This document shows positions 23,202-30,523 of a stretch of 31,652 bases of DNA, in pieces. Every line of letters begins with the position of its first letter. Position 1 is the stretch's first letter. Made by a program: the position numbers and the translations under genes. Below the pieces are notes generated by a model. It made no database searches and was not told where the DNA came from. It saw nothing but the letters and a program-made list of their open reading frames with translations. The DNA is from DAISWO01 sp036826295 (GTDB lineage: Bacteria; Patescibacteriota; Saccharimonadia; Saccharimonadales; JAGQNJ01): contig DAISWO010000007.1 in NCBI GenBank assembly GCA_036826295.1, positions 1 to 31,652 on the forward strand, given 5' to 3'.

Positions 23202-23855
23202 ATGTCATCTATTCCTACTATGGAACAACAGAGAGAATTTTTTAACGGACCATTGAAGCGTTCAGAATTTAATGATCCTCTTGAACAAGCCATCGCGGAT
23301 GCAAACTATAATCATGCAATTGTTTCATTTTCCGATTTTTTGCTACGAGGGGAGATAGACGACATTAGAGAGAAGCTTTATCGCGACAGGCTAACTAACG
23401 CACTAAATCGCGAGGGCTTAGAAGACCAATATAACAATAGACAAACACCCAACGGAAGTATGCTCTTTTTAGATATCGATAGGTTTAAGACTGTAAATGA
23501 TACTCATGGCCATCCTGTTGGCGATAAGTTGCTTGAAGGTATCGTGGCTATCCTGAGTTCTGTACGTGATGACGATCCTGTAGCAAGATTTGGCGGTGAT
23601 GAATTACTCATTATGCTAGATGGTGCCTCAGAAGAAGTCGCATTGGAACGTGGAAGAGTCATATGCGAGCTTATTGACGGAATCCAAGAGGTTGACTCTA
23701 GGGGTGTTGATATATCAACGAGTGTTGGTATTGCATTATTCGATGAAGATACTCCATTTAAAGAATTATATAGGCGCGGGGATCTAGCCCTTTACGCTGC
23801 TAAAAAAGCTGGTGGTAACCAAGTAGTTGCATATAGTGATTTGGTGGCCGGTTAA
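23202..23855 (+). CDS. GGDEF-domain protein (putative diguanylate cyclase, GGDEL variant)
   Basis: 217-residue soluble protein. About 55 N-terminal residues with no known domain precede a GGDEF domain: DRLTNALNREGL start motif, the substrate/metal segment LFLDIDRFKTVNDTHGHPVGD, and the signature at 131-135 reading GGDEL instead of GG[DE]EF. An inhibitory-site-like R122-x-x-D125 lies exactly five residues before it. The family makes cyclic di-GMP from two GTP; the F-to-L change at the last signature position may weaken activity. The start at 23202 is preferred over an upstream GTG (23184), which lies within the promoter. Its stop interlocks with the sortase stop. Confidence 0.88.
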   Translation: MSSIPTMEQQREFFNGPLKRSEFNDPLEQAIADANYNHAIVSFSDFLLRGEIDDIREKLYRDRLTNALNREGLEDQYNNRQTPNGSMLFLDIDRFKTVNDTHGHPVGDKLLEGIVAILSSVRDDDPVARFGGDELLIMLDGASEEVALERGRVICELIDGIQEVDSRGVDISTSVGIALFDEDTPFKELYRRGDLALYAAKKAGGNQVVAYSDLVAG

Positions 23856-24502
23856 AGAAGTGGCGAACCACCCTCTTCCGAAGAACCTGATGTTTCAAAT
23901 AACGGCTTAGCATCGACTACTACCCGACCATCTGCCTCACCGGCTAACGAACAAGTATAGAGTGTCATTTTTGCTTTTTCTGTTTGATCTTCTATCTCTA
24001 CAGCTGTACGGTCAACTGCATAGTTTTTGGTTACTTCGTATTCGTACCATTTATCTTTATAGAATACTCTAATTTTATCTCCTTGTTGGACTTCGTTTAG
24101 TCTGTAAAATGGGGATTTCTCGCGTGTACCTTGCGGTGTATAGCCCAAGAAAAATCGATGGGCACTAAGAATAAAATTACCGCCCATGGTAGGACTACCA
24201 CGATCTGGAAAACGCCACCAAACTCCCTTCTCTAATGTACTGGCGTCGGTCCCAGCAAAGAATGGAACTTCCAAATTAATTCTTTCAATCTGAATACGAT
24301 CTCGCTGATCATCGGCGTCGTCTTGTGTATTTAAATCGATTTTTGAAGGCAGAACAGGAGCTTTTGGAGATAGCGTCAATAACAAAAGATATACGCCGAC
24401 ACCAAATAGAACAAACGCTAAAATTAACGCTAATCTCCGACGCCAATTGCCCTTTTTTACATGTTTTTCACCATGAACATACTGAACCTTTTTTTTCTGC
24501 AT
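23852..24502 (-). CDS. Sortase-family transpeptidase
   Basis: 216-residue membrane-anchored cysteine transpeptidase with one N-terminal membrane helix (about 22-44), a linker, and a sortase domain (about 70-205). Catalytic residues are visible: His115 in ILSAHRF, Cys184 in MTLYTCS and Arg193 in DGRVVV. The spacing fits class D/E-like sortases. Such enzymes attach surface proteins or build pili; no LPxTG substrate was found in this window. The ATG at 24502 lies 8 nt after TAGAAT and 3 nt after an overlapping TATAAT, without an SD sequence. The gene ends in a TTAA shared with the convergent GGDEF gene. Confidence 0.9.
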   Translation of the reverse strand: MQKKKVQYVHGEKHVKKGNWRRRLALILAFVLFGVGVYLLLLTLSPKAPVLPSKIDLNTQDDADDQRDRIQIERINLEVPFFAGTDASTLEKGVWWRFPDRGSPTMGGNFILSAHRFFLGYTPQGTREKSPFYRLNEVQQGDKIRVFYKDKWYEYEVTKNYAVDRTAVEIEDQTEKAKMTLYTCSLAGEADGRVVVDAKPLFETSGSSEEGGSPLL

Positions 24503-24510
24503 GAGATTAT

Positions 24511-24516
24511 ATTCTA
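24511..24516 (-). promoter_or_regulatory. Possible -10 box of the sortase gene
   Basis: The minus strand reads TAGAAT here, 8 nt before the ATG, overlapping a TATAAT (complement of 24506-24511) only 3 nt before it. The longer spacing is more plausible for a functional leaderless start. Confidence 0.35.
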
Positions 24517-24553
24517 ACGATTTTTTATGCTAATCGCCAGTATAATATTAGAG

Positions 24554-25642
24554 CTAGAGCCCAGTCTCTCTTAGCTCATCAAACAATTGTTTTTGGTGTT
24601 TGTTTAGCTTTTTGGGAGTATCAACTACAATCGTAACAATATGTGGCCCACGAGATTTTGAACGAATATGGGGCACACCGTGATCTGATAGCTTAAAATC
24701 AGTACCACTTTGAGTCCCCGCAGGGATTTTCATAGTAATTGGACCGTCTACAGTGTCTACATCAATTTCCGTACCGAGCGTTGCGTCAACCATTCCGATA
24801 GTTTCTTCGCTAAGTATAATATCGCCTTCTCTAGTAAACTTTTTATGTGGCTTAACGCGAACATTAACATATAGATCGCCCTTGTCGCCTCTCGCGACTG
24901 CTTCGCCGTGTTCACGTAACCTAATCGTCGCTCCGTCGTCTATACCAGCCGGGACTTTAAGTTTTACGTCTTGGCGTTTTTGCTTGATGCCTTTGCCCCG
25001 ACAAACACTACAGACTTTTTCAGGAATTTTTCCAGAGCCCCGACATTCATTACAGATTGTCGCTTGCTGGATATTGCCAAAAACTGTCCTTGTAACTCGG
25101 ACTACTTGGCCCGTACCCTTACACGTTGGACAATTTTTTAACTCATAGCCCGGCTCGACAGTAGAGCCTTTACAATGCTCACAGGTATCGTCTATGTTCA
25201 TATTAAGATCAATCTCGGTACCAAATACTGCTTGGTCAAAAGTAAGATCAACGCTAGTCTGTATATCATTTCCTCGTCGTTGACGTTGGTTACCGGATCG
25301 CTGCCCACCTCCACCAAAAAAACTACCAAATATATCACCCAGTCCCATATCACCAAAATCAAAATGCATTTCTTGACCTTGTCCAAATCCACCGAACCCA
25401 CCGCCAGCCGGACCGCCACCAGATGCACCGCCGACACCAGCATGGCCGAATTGATCATAACGTTGGCGTTTGCTTGGGTCTTTTAAGACTTCGTATGCTT
25501 CGTTTACTTCTTTGAACTTGGCCTCATCACCGCCTTTATCGGGGTGATGTTCTACTGCTGCGCGACGAAAAGCCTTTTTTATCTCATCAGCGCTAGCTGA
25601 TTTGCCAATTCCTAAGACTTCATAATAATCACGCTTGGCCAT
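24554..25642 (-). CDS. dnaJ: Co-chaperone DnaJ (Hsp40)
   Basis: Type I Hsp40 that delivers substrates to DnaK and stimulates its ATPase. The J domain (about 1-70) has the HPD triad in EHHPDKGG, followed by a Gly/Phe-rich region (about 71-115). Four zinc-binding CxxCxG repeats are complete (CEHCKG, CPTCKG, CNECRG, CSVCRG; about 155-215), then the C-terminal substrate-binding domain. Its 362 residues are normal. It is 9 nt downstream of the VKOR gene with an AGGA about 7 nt before the ATG, so the two are probably one transcript. Confidence 0.97.
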   Translation of the reverse strand: MAKRDYYEVLGIGKSASADEIKKAFRRAAVEHHPDKGGDEAKFKEVNEAYEVLKDPSKRQRYDQFGHAGVGGASGGGPAGGGFGGFGQGQEMHFDFGDMGLGDIFGSFFGGGGQRSGNQRQRRGNDIQTSVDLTFDQAVFGTEIDLNMNIDDTCEHCKGSTVEPGYELKNCPTCKGTGQVVRVTRTVFGNIQQATICNECRGSGKIPEKVCSVCRGKGIKQKRQDVKLKVPAGIDDGATIRLREHGEAVARGDKGDLYVNVRVKPHKKFTREGDIILSEETIGMVDATLGTEIDVDTVDGPITMKIPAGTQSGTDFKLSDHGVPHIRSKSRGPHIVTIVVDTPKKLNKHQKQLFDELRETGL

Positions 25643-25651
25643 TAAATTTTC

Positions 25652-26245
25652 CTATCCAAAATAATATTCTTGAAATTTTAAAAAGTACATCAGAGCCATA
25701 ACCACATAAGAGACAACAATTATATTAATATGATTTTTCTGGAAAAATGCTCCGGCTTTTTGTAGGGATTTACTGTCGGACCCACTCGCGAAATTGGCAA
25801 ATGTGTAGACAAAAATCGGTATACTAACTACCCAGCCAACCAAACAAAAAACGCAGATTTTCGAAATAATATACAGGCTTACACTAAAGAACCAAACACT
25901 AAAACCTAGCAAAACTGTGCTTAGAATCATCACGATATTTCTATAAGCTTTATTGGCTTTTGTGCCGCTGAGCATAAAAATACCGCTGAGTGCTAAGCCA
26001 GCAAAAACAATCATACCAATGAATGCATTAGGGAAGCCAAATAATGCAGCGAGTTTATTACCAAGCACTGTTCCACAATCGATTATTGGGTTAAGGTTAC
26101 AGCTAAGTGGAACAGTCGGATTTTTTAACATACTAATACGCTCACTAGCCTGCCATGTCATCGCGACCATACCAGCAATACCCCCTAGGCTTAGCACCCA
26201 AGCCCATATTTTTTGAAATTTTGATGTGTTTTGTAATGTTTTCAT
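25652..26245 (-). CDS. VKOR-family disulfide-generating membrane protein
   Basis: 197-residue membrane protein of the vitamin K epoxide reductase family, which in bacteria re-oxidises a DsbA-like thioredoxin using quinone and so drives disulfide formation outside the cytoplasm. Four to five hydrophobic helices are seen. The loop cysteines are Cys49 and Cys57 (SCNLNPIIDC) and the active CxxC is Cys131-Cys134 (CVFC). No fused thioredoxin domain is present, so a separate oxidase is expected elsewhere. A TACAAT lies 6 nt upstream of the ATG. It is followed closely by dnaJ. Confidence 0.9.
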   Translation of the reverse strand: MKTLQNTSKFQKIWAWVLSLGGIAGMVAMTWQASERISMLKNPTVPLSCNLNPIIDCGTVLGNKLAALFGFPNAFIGMIVFAGLALSGIFMLSGTKANKAYRNIVMILSTVLLGFSVWFFSVSLYIISKICVFCLVGWVVSIPIFVYTFANFASGSDSKSLQKAGAFFQKNHINIIVVSYVVMALMYFLKFQEYYFG

Positions 26246-26251
26246 CGTTTT

Positions 26252-26257
26252 ATTGTA
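26252..26257 (-). promoter_or_regulatory. Possible -10 box of the VKOR-dnaJ unit
   Basis: The minus strand reads TACAAT, ending 6 nt before the VKOR ATG at 26245. The -35 region is not convincing. If real, it would make VKOR-dnaJ a separate transcript from the hrcA operon. Confidence 0.4.
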
Positions 26258-26322
26258 CCCCCTTTGTGGTGTCCGGTACGAGGGTTTATTTTTCTAAGTC
26301 CGATATTCCAAAGGCGCTTGTA

Positions 26323-26631
26323 TTATTGTTGCCTTTCTCCGTGTAATCTATCACGGTATATCTCCAAAGCTGCGGCTAACTCGTCCGGCCACAAAATGTA
26401 CTCATTACTAATTTGTGCCAACAATTCAGTGCCTCTTTTAGGGCCTTCTTCCGTATCAGAACAAAGGAGCGCATAAGCATGTCCGAGCCTATGATCGTCT
26501 ACAGCCTGTTCTATAGGATCACGATCCTGGTAGTTAATCGTTAGATATTGGACCGAGGAATCCCATAAACTTTGTTCGTCTTCAGATAATGGGCGCCGTT
26601 CACTTGGTGGAAAACCGGGACTATTGCTCAC
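26323..26631 (-). CDS. Small acidic hypothetical protein, dnaK operon
   Basis: 102-residue soluble protein, acidic and mostly helical in appearance, with no recognised family. It starts with GTG sharing a base with the dnaK stop (TAGTG), so it is translated together with dnaK and expected to be heat-inducible. Residues 38-52 (DPIEQA, then D and HA at fixed spacing) resemble residues 25-39 of the GGDEF protein at 23202. It may be a chaperone-linked accessory, but no function is visible. Confidence 0.7.
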   Translation of the reverse strand: MSNSPGFPPSERRPLSEDEQSLWDSSVQYLTINYQDRDPIEQAVDDHRLGHAYALLCSDTEEGPKRGTELLAQISNEYILWPDELAAALEIYRDRLHGERQQ

Positions 26632-28562
26632 TATTTTTCTTTCTTGTCTTCGTCGATAACTTCGCCTTCTACGGGTTCATCATCTTTTTTGTCGGACTTT
26701 TTCTGCTCTCCATCCTTCGCTGAAGCTTCGGAGGATTCGTCGGCTTCTTTCTTAGAAGCCTCCTCGTACATCTTGGCGCCGATTGGCATTATTCTGTCGT
26801 TAAGCTCTTTAGCGGCTGTTTCGAGTTTTTCTTTATCGGCTTTTTCATCGGCCAAAACTTTTTTGGCTTCTTCAACTGCCTTGTCGATGTTCTTTACATC
26901 TTCTTCACTCAGCTTATCTTTGCTTTCAGACTTTAGTTTTCCAGCCTGATACACTGCACTATCTAGTTGGTTACGTACTTCGATTGCTTCGCGCTTTTTC
27001 TTGTCCTCATCGGCGTGTGCTTCAGCTTCTTTTGCGGCTTTTTCAACTTCTTCTTTATCGAGATTGCCACTGTTTTGGATAGTTATGCTCTGTTCTTTGC
27101 CAGAACCTTTGTCCTTTGCGCTAACATTTAGAATTCCGTTAGCATCAATATTGAAGGTCACTTCAATTTGTGGCACACCACGAGGTGCTGGTGGAATACC
27201 GTCAAGCACAAATCGACCAAGCGATTTATTATCAGCTACCATCTCACGCTCGCCTTGTAAAACGTGGATCTCTACTTGTGGCTGATTATCTGCCGCAGTC
27301 GAGAATGTCTCGCTCTTACTTGATGGGATAGTGGTGTTTCGCTCGATTAGTTTTGTAGTTATACCACCGAGAGTTTCGATACCTAACGAAAGTGGTGTTA
27401 CGTCTAGCAACAATACGTCTTTAACGTCACCCTGAAGTACCCCACCTTGAATTGCTGCACCTACTGCCACAACCTCATCTGGATTAACACCTTTTTTTGG
27501 CTCTTTACCAAATATTTCTTTAACTTTCTCGATGACAGATGGCATTCTTGTCATTCCACCGACTAAGATTACCTCGTTAATGTCTTTGGCTTCTAGCTTG
27601 GCATCCTTTAGGGCTTTCTTGCATGGCTCGGCAGTTTTATCGATGTAGTCTTGGACTAGGTCAACAAGTTTTGCACGAGTTAACTTATATTCAAAGTGCT
27701 TTGGACCTTCAGCATCAGCAGTCAAAAACGGCAGATTGATATCAGCGACTTCTGTAGTTGATAGTTCTTTCTTGGCTTTCTCAGCCTCTTCTTTCAAGCG
27801 TTGCATTGCTGCTTTATCAGTCTTTACATCAACACCAGTCTCTTTTTTAAACTCATCAACAAAGTGATTAACAATCTTTAGGTCAAAGTCTTCACCGCCA
27901 AGATGTGTATCGCCGTTAGTCGATAGTACTTCAAAGACACCATCGCCTAACTGCAAGATAGATACGTCAAAAGTACCACCACCTAGGTCAAATACTGCGA
28001 TTTTTTCTTCTTTGCCCTTGTCTAACCCATAAGCAAGAGCTGCCGCAGTTGGTTCGTTTATGATTCGTTTGACTTCAAGTCCGGCAATTTTACCGGCATC
28101 TTTGGTAGCTTGCCGCTGAGAATCATCAAAATATGCAGGTACGGTAATGACAGCCTCAGTAACTGGTTCGCCTAAGAATTTCTCAGCGTCGGCTTTCAGC
28201 TTGCCTAAGATCATGGCACTAACTTCTTCTGGACTATATTGTTTGTCTGACATCTTTACTTTGACGCCATTTCCACTCTTTTCTATCTCGTAAGGCATGA
28301 GTTCGATATCACGCTGGACCTCTTTACTATCAAACTTTCGTCCAATTAGCCGCTTTATGCCAAAAATTGTATTTGTCGGGTTAGTCACTCGTTGTCGATT
28401 GGCTACTTGCCCAACAAGTCGCTCGCCATTTTTGTTAATCGCTACGACTGATGGGGTGGTGCGGTTGCCTTCAGTATTAGCTATAATCTCCGGCTTGCCA
28501 GATTGCATAACTGCCATTGCACTGTTTGTTGTTCCTAGATCTATTCCTATTATTTTTCCCAT
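26631..28562 (-). CDS. dnaK: Chaperone DnaK (Hsp70)
   Basis: ATP-driven Hsp70 chaperone. The N-terminal ATPase domain begins with GIDLGTTNS and includes the phosphate-2 loop FDLGGGTFDVS; the linker and substrate-binding domain follow (DVLLLDVTPLSLGIET), then a helical lid and an acidic, lysine-rich tail. Length is 643. A strong AAAGGAGG SD sequence precedes the ATG, and grpE ends one base upstream, giving the order hrcA-grpE-dnaK. Expression is expected to be under HrcA control through the CIRCE element upstream. Confidence 0.99.
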   Translation of the reverse strand: MGKIIGIDLGTTNSAMAVMQSGKPEIIANTEGNRTTPSVVAINKNGERLVGQVANRQRVTNPTNTIFGIKRLIGRKFDSKEVQRDIELMPYEIEKSGNGVKVKMSDKQYSPEEVSAMILGKLKADAEKFLGEPVTEAVITVPAYFDDSQRQATKDAGKIAGLEVKRIINEPTAAALAYGLDKGKEEKIAVFDLGGGTFDVSILQLGDGVFEVLSTNGDTHLGGEDFDLKIVNHFVDEFKKETGVDVKTDKAAMQRLKEEAEKAKKELSTTEVADINLPFLTADAEGPKHFEYKLTRAKLVDLVQDYIDKTAEPCKKALKDAKLEAKDINEVILVGGMTRMPSVIEKVKEIFGKEPKKGVNPDEVVAVGAAIQGGVLQGDVKDVLLLDVTPLSLGIETLGGITTKLIERNTTIPSSKSETFSTAADNQPQVEIHVLQGEREMVADNKSLGRFVLDGIPPAPRGVPQIEVTFNIDANGILNVSAKDKGSGKEQSITIQNSGNLDKEEVEKAAKEAEAHADEDKKKREAIEVRNQLDSAVYQAGKLKSESKDKLSEEDVKNIDKAVEEAKKVLADEKADKEKLETAAKELNDRIMPIGAKMYEEASKKEADESSEASAKDGEQKKSDKKDDEPVEGEVIDEDKKEK

Positions 28563-28563
28563 G

Positions 28564-29112
28564 TTATTTACCTCCTTTAAGGTTTACCTTTTTAACTTTT
28601 ACCATTGCATGACGAATAATTACATCATTTAGCTTATAACCAGATTGTAACTCTTCACTCACCATCTCTGTACCTGCTGATAATTCATTCTCATCCCCTT
28701 CAACGCCAACCGCTTCATGTAGATTAGGGTCAAATTGTTCTCCGACAGTCTTTATCTTTTCAACACCCAATGTAGCCAATACTTTATCGAACTGAGCCTT
28801 CGTGCCAACAACACCTTTTATCCAGTCTTCAATTTTTGCAGAATCCTGGCTACCAGCTTTAAGCTCTGAGCTATTAGCTGAGGTTGGAACGTGTTTTAAC
28901 GCTCGTTCAAAATTATCGATTACGGGAAGTAAATCCTCGACAACCCCAACCTTAACTAAATCTTTAAGACTAGCAATCTGCTCATCATGACGACGCCTGA
29001 TGTTCAAAGAATCTGCGCGTTCACGCTGCAATGCCTCAGTTAATTCACCAATTTTTTGCTGTAATTCAGTTACACTCAGCTTTTCGCTCTTAGCTTTTGG
29101 CTTACTAGACAT
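28564..29112 (-). CDS. grpE: Nucleotide exchange factor GrpE
   Basis: 182-residue dimeric exchange factor for DnaK. A long N-terminal coiled coil (about 10-55) is followed by VEDLLPVIDNFERAL and the C-terminal beta domain with FDPNLHEAVG and SGYKLNDVIIRHAMVKV, all typical of the family. It starts inside the end of hrcA (8-bp overlap) with a GGAGG SD sequence about 7 nt upstream, and its stop is one base from the dnaK start. Confidence 0.96.
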   Translation of the reverse strand: MSSKPKAKSEKLSVTELQQKIGELTEALQRERADSLNIRRRHDEQIASLKDLVKVGVVEDLLPVIDNFERALKHVPTSANSSELKAGSQDSAKIEDWIKGVVGTKAQFDKVLATLGVEKIKTVGEQFDPNLHEAVGVEGDENELSAGTEMVSEELQSGYKLNDVIIRHAMVKVKKVNLKGGK

Positions 29113-29824
29113 ACAACGCCTCCTCTAATGCTTCGCCAGTTTGTCTGACTAATGAGATTACTCCGCGGTAACTTTGCCGTGTTGGGCCAAGCACACCGAC
29201 ATAGCTATGATCAGAATAAGGGCTTCTGAATCTACTAATAATTAGACTACATCCCGCACTACCACCGATTGGGTTTTCTCGTCCGATATAAACATTCAGT
29301 GGCTCGTTAGGCGCAGTCTCTTTCAGCCAAGGCTGAAGATTGTCCAAAAGCCTCGCAACCTCTTGGACCTGGCCTGGCTGAATAAATTCTGGTTGGCCGA
29401 ACAAATTACTAAGGCCGCTCATATACAACTGATCGCCTATTGTCCCAATACCTAAGTTACTTGTTAATTCAACTAGCGTATCAACTGCATTACGGATTGT
29501 TTGTTTTGGCATTCCGGCGTTGTCGACTCTTGCAGACAAGGCTCGTTCTGCCCTTTTACTAGTAGTTGGCTGATCTTGTTCTTGGAGTAAATTAACGTAA
29601 TGTCTGTATCCTTTATCCGTCGGGATTCTACCGGCACTAGTATGTGGTTGTTTTATGAAGCCTAGTTTTTCCAGCTCGGCCATTTCGGCCCTAATTGTGG
29701 CAGAGGACACGTTAAAGGCTTTGGATAACAAACTACTACCCACAGGGCTAGCCACCTCTGCATATTGCTCTACGATAGAGGCTAAAATCTTCTCTTGTCT
29801 TGGTGATAAATTAGCACTTAACAT
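29105..29824 (-). CDS. hrcA: Heat-shock repressor HrcA (short form)
   Basis: Repressor that binds CIRCE operators and controls chaperone genes. The N-terminal winged helix is clear: LSPRQEKILASIVEQYAE, PVGSSLL and SSATIRAEMAELEKLGFI, followed by the conserved TSAGRIPTDKGYR. The rest is short: about 239 residues from ATG 29824 against about 340 in Bacillus, so the GAF-like and dimerisation portions are reduced. A TTG at 29860 would add 12 residues. An AGGAG lies 13 nt before the ATG, a long spacing, leaving the start slightly uncertain. It is the first gene of the hrcA-grpE-dnaK operon. Confidence 0.93.
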   Translation of the reverse strand: MLSANLSPRQEKILASIVEQYAEVASPVGSSLLSKAFNVSSATIRAEMAELEKLGFIKQPHTSAGRIPTDKGYRHYVNLLQEQDQPTTSKRAERALSARVDNAGMPKQTIRNAVDTLVELTSNLGIGTIGDQLYMSGLSNLFGQPEFIQPGQVQEVARLLDNLQPWLKETAPNEPLNVYIGRENPIGGSAGCSLIISRFRSPYSDHSYVGVLGPTRQSYRGVISLVRQTGEALEEALYV

Positions 29825-29998
29825 CTTACGGTATTCACTCCTAATATTAATCGGCTGCAATCAACAATTTGCTGCTGCGCAACCCGTTTTGATCGTCGAC
29901 GTATCTTCAGATATGCCTCCGTTCAATAACGGCCGGCTCGCTACCAACTTGTTGCTTTCGCTAACGATGATTATTAGCAGCGAACACCGTTAAGTGCT

Positions 29999-30028
29999 AG
30001 TGTATCAAATCTGGCACTCTCATGTCAA
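29999..30028 (-). promoter_or_regulatory. Promoter of the hrcA-grpE-dnaK operon
   Basis: The minus strand has TTGACA (30028-30023), an 18-bp spacer, then TACACT (30004-29999). The start would be near 29992, leaving a leader of about 168 nt before hrcA. That leader can form hairpins (TTCGCT 29957-29962 / AGCGAA 29979-29984; CCGTT 29919-29923 / AACGG 29928-29932) and holds no gene I can support. Confidence 0.7.
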
Positions 30029-30037
30029 GAGTGCCAA
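30011..30037. promoter_or_regulatory. CIRCE operator (HrcA binding site)
   Basis: CTGGCACTC (30011-30019), nine bases, GAGTGCCAA (30029-30037). It matches the CIRCE consensus TTAGCACTC-N9-GAGTGCTAA with the spacing exact. The promoter -35 TTGACA lies inside the nine-base centre, so bound HrcA would block RNA polymerase. Confidence 0.88.
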
Positions 30038-30053
30038 CAAACTCGTTGATAGA

Positions 30054-30134
30054 GTAGTCCAGAATAGTATAGATTGTAGATATTTATGAAGCCCTGAGCA
30101 AAAGGTAGCCGTAGCTACCTTGTAGCTGGACTAC
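30054..30134. other. Nested inverted repeat, candidate structured RNA
   Basis: GTAGTCCAG (30054-30062) pairs perfectly with CTGGACTAC (30126-30134). Within it AAGGTAGC (30102-30109) pairs perfectly with GCTACCTT (30114-30121) around a CGTA loop. No reading frame or known RNA family is evident. It lies between the CIRCE and the small gene at 30288. Confidence 0.5.
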
Positions 30135-30188
30135 AATAAATAGATGCGATATATGCTGTTATTGGGCTATTCTAGCAATGATGTTTGG

Positions 30189-30220
30189 TTGGCGTTCTTG
30201 ACATGGGTCAAGAGTGCCAA
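30189..30220. repeat. CIRCE-like long inverted repeat
   Basis: A left arm (30189-30202) starting TTGGCGTTC and a right arm (30207-30220) ending GAGTGCCAA pair over 14 positions with two G-T wobbles around an ATGG loop. The sequence resembles the CIRCE at 30011 but its half-sites are 14 bases apart rather than nine. It also contains TTGACA (30198-30203), with TATGTT 18 bp downstream (30222-30227). Confidence 0.55.
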
Positions 30221-30250
30221 GTATGTTTCAGAGAGTATTATTCCAAACTA

Positions 30251-30280
30251 TTGGCAACATCATGCATTATGTAGTATAAT
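30251..30280 (+). promoter_or_regulatory. Promoter of the 62-residue gene
   Basis: TTGGCA (30251-30256), an 18-bp spacer, TATAAT (30275-30280), then 7 nt to the ATG at 30288. Confidence 0.6.
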
Positions 30281-30287
30281 ATATTTG

Positions 30288-30476
30288 ATGGAGCGTCAAT
30301 TACCTAATGAATCCGGTAGCCCTTTAGCTAGTTTTTTACTTAGAGTAATCGAATTAGGTGAATCCGCTATACACTGGTGGATGAACAATGCCGATTTTAG
30401 CGACACAGAAGCAAACCTACGTGCACAAGCACGACTCACTCAACCAAAAAACGATATTCCAGGCCATTTAGACTGA
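30288..30476 (+). CDS. Small hypothetical protein (62 residues)
   Basis: Short protein starting MERQLPNESG, with a central amphipathic helix, a tryptophan pair (IHWWMNN) and a polar, alanine-rich C-terminus. No family is recognised and no signal peptide is seen. An in-frame start at 30144 would give 110 residues, but the extra 48 residues cover the CIRCE-like repeat and the promoter. The ATG at 30288 is favoured because TATAAT ends 7 nt before it and the residues after it look more protein-like. It lies 47 nt upstream of the adenylate-kinase-like gene, which has its own -10. Confidence 0.5.
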   Translation: MERQLPNESGSPLASFLLRVIELGESAIHWWMNNADFSDTEANLRAQARLTQPKNDIPGHLD

Positions 30477-30487
30477 TAAAAGAATAT

Positions 30488-30517
30488 TTGCACATAAACA
30501 GAGAGACGCACTATAAT
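30488..30517 (+). promoter_or_regulatory. Promoter of the adenylate-kinase-like gene
   Basis: TATAAT (30512-30517) ends 6 nt before the ATG at 30524. A weak -35 (TTGCAC 30488-30493, or TGCACA one base later) is 17-18 bp upstream. Confidence 0.5.
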
Positions 30518-30523
30518 CAATCT

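Noticed and set aside
27001..27285. Long frames opposite dnaK, dnaJ, pilB and other genes
   Set aside because: They are Ser/Thr-rich antisense shadows of well-conserved genes with no family features.
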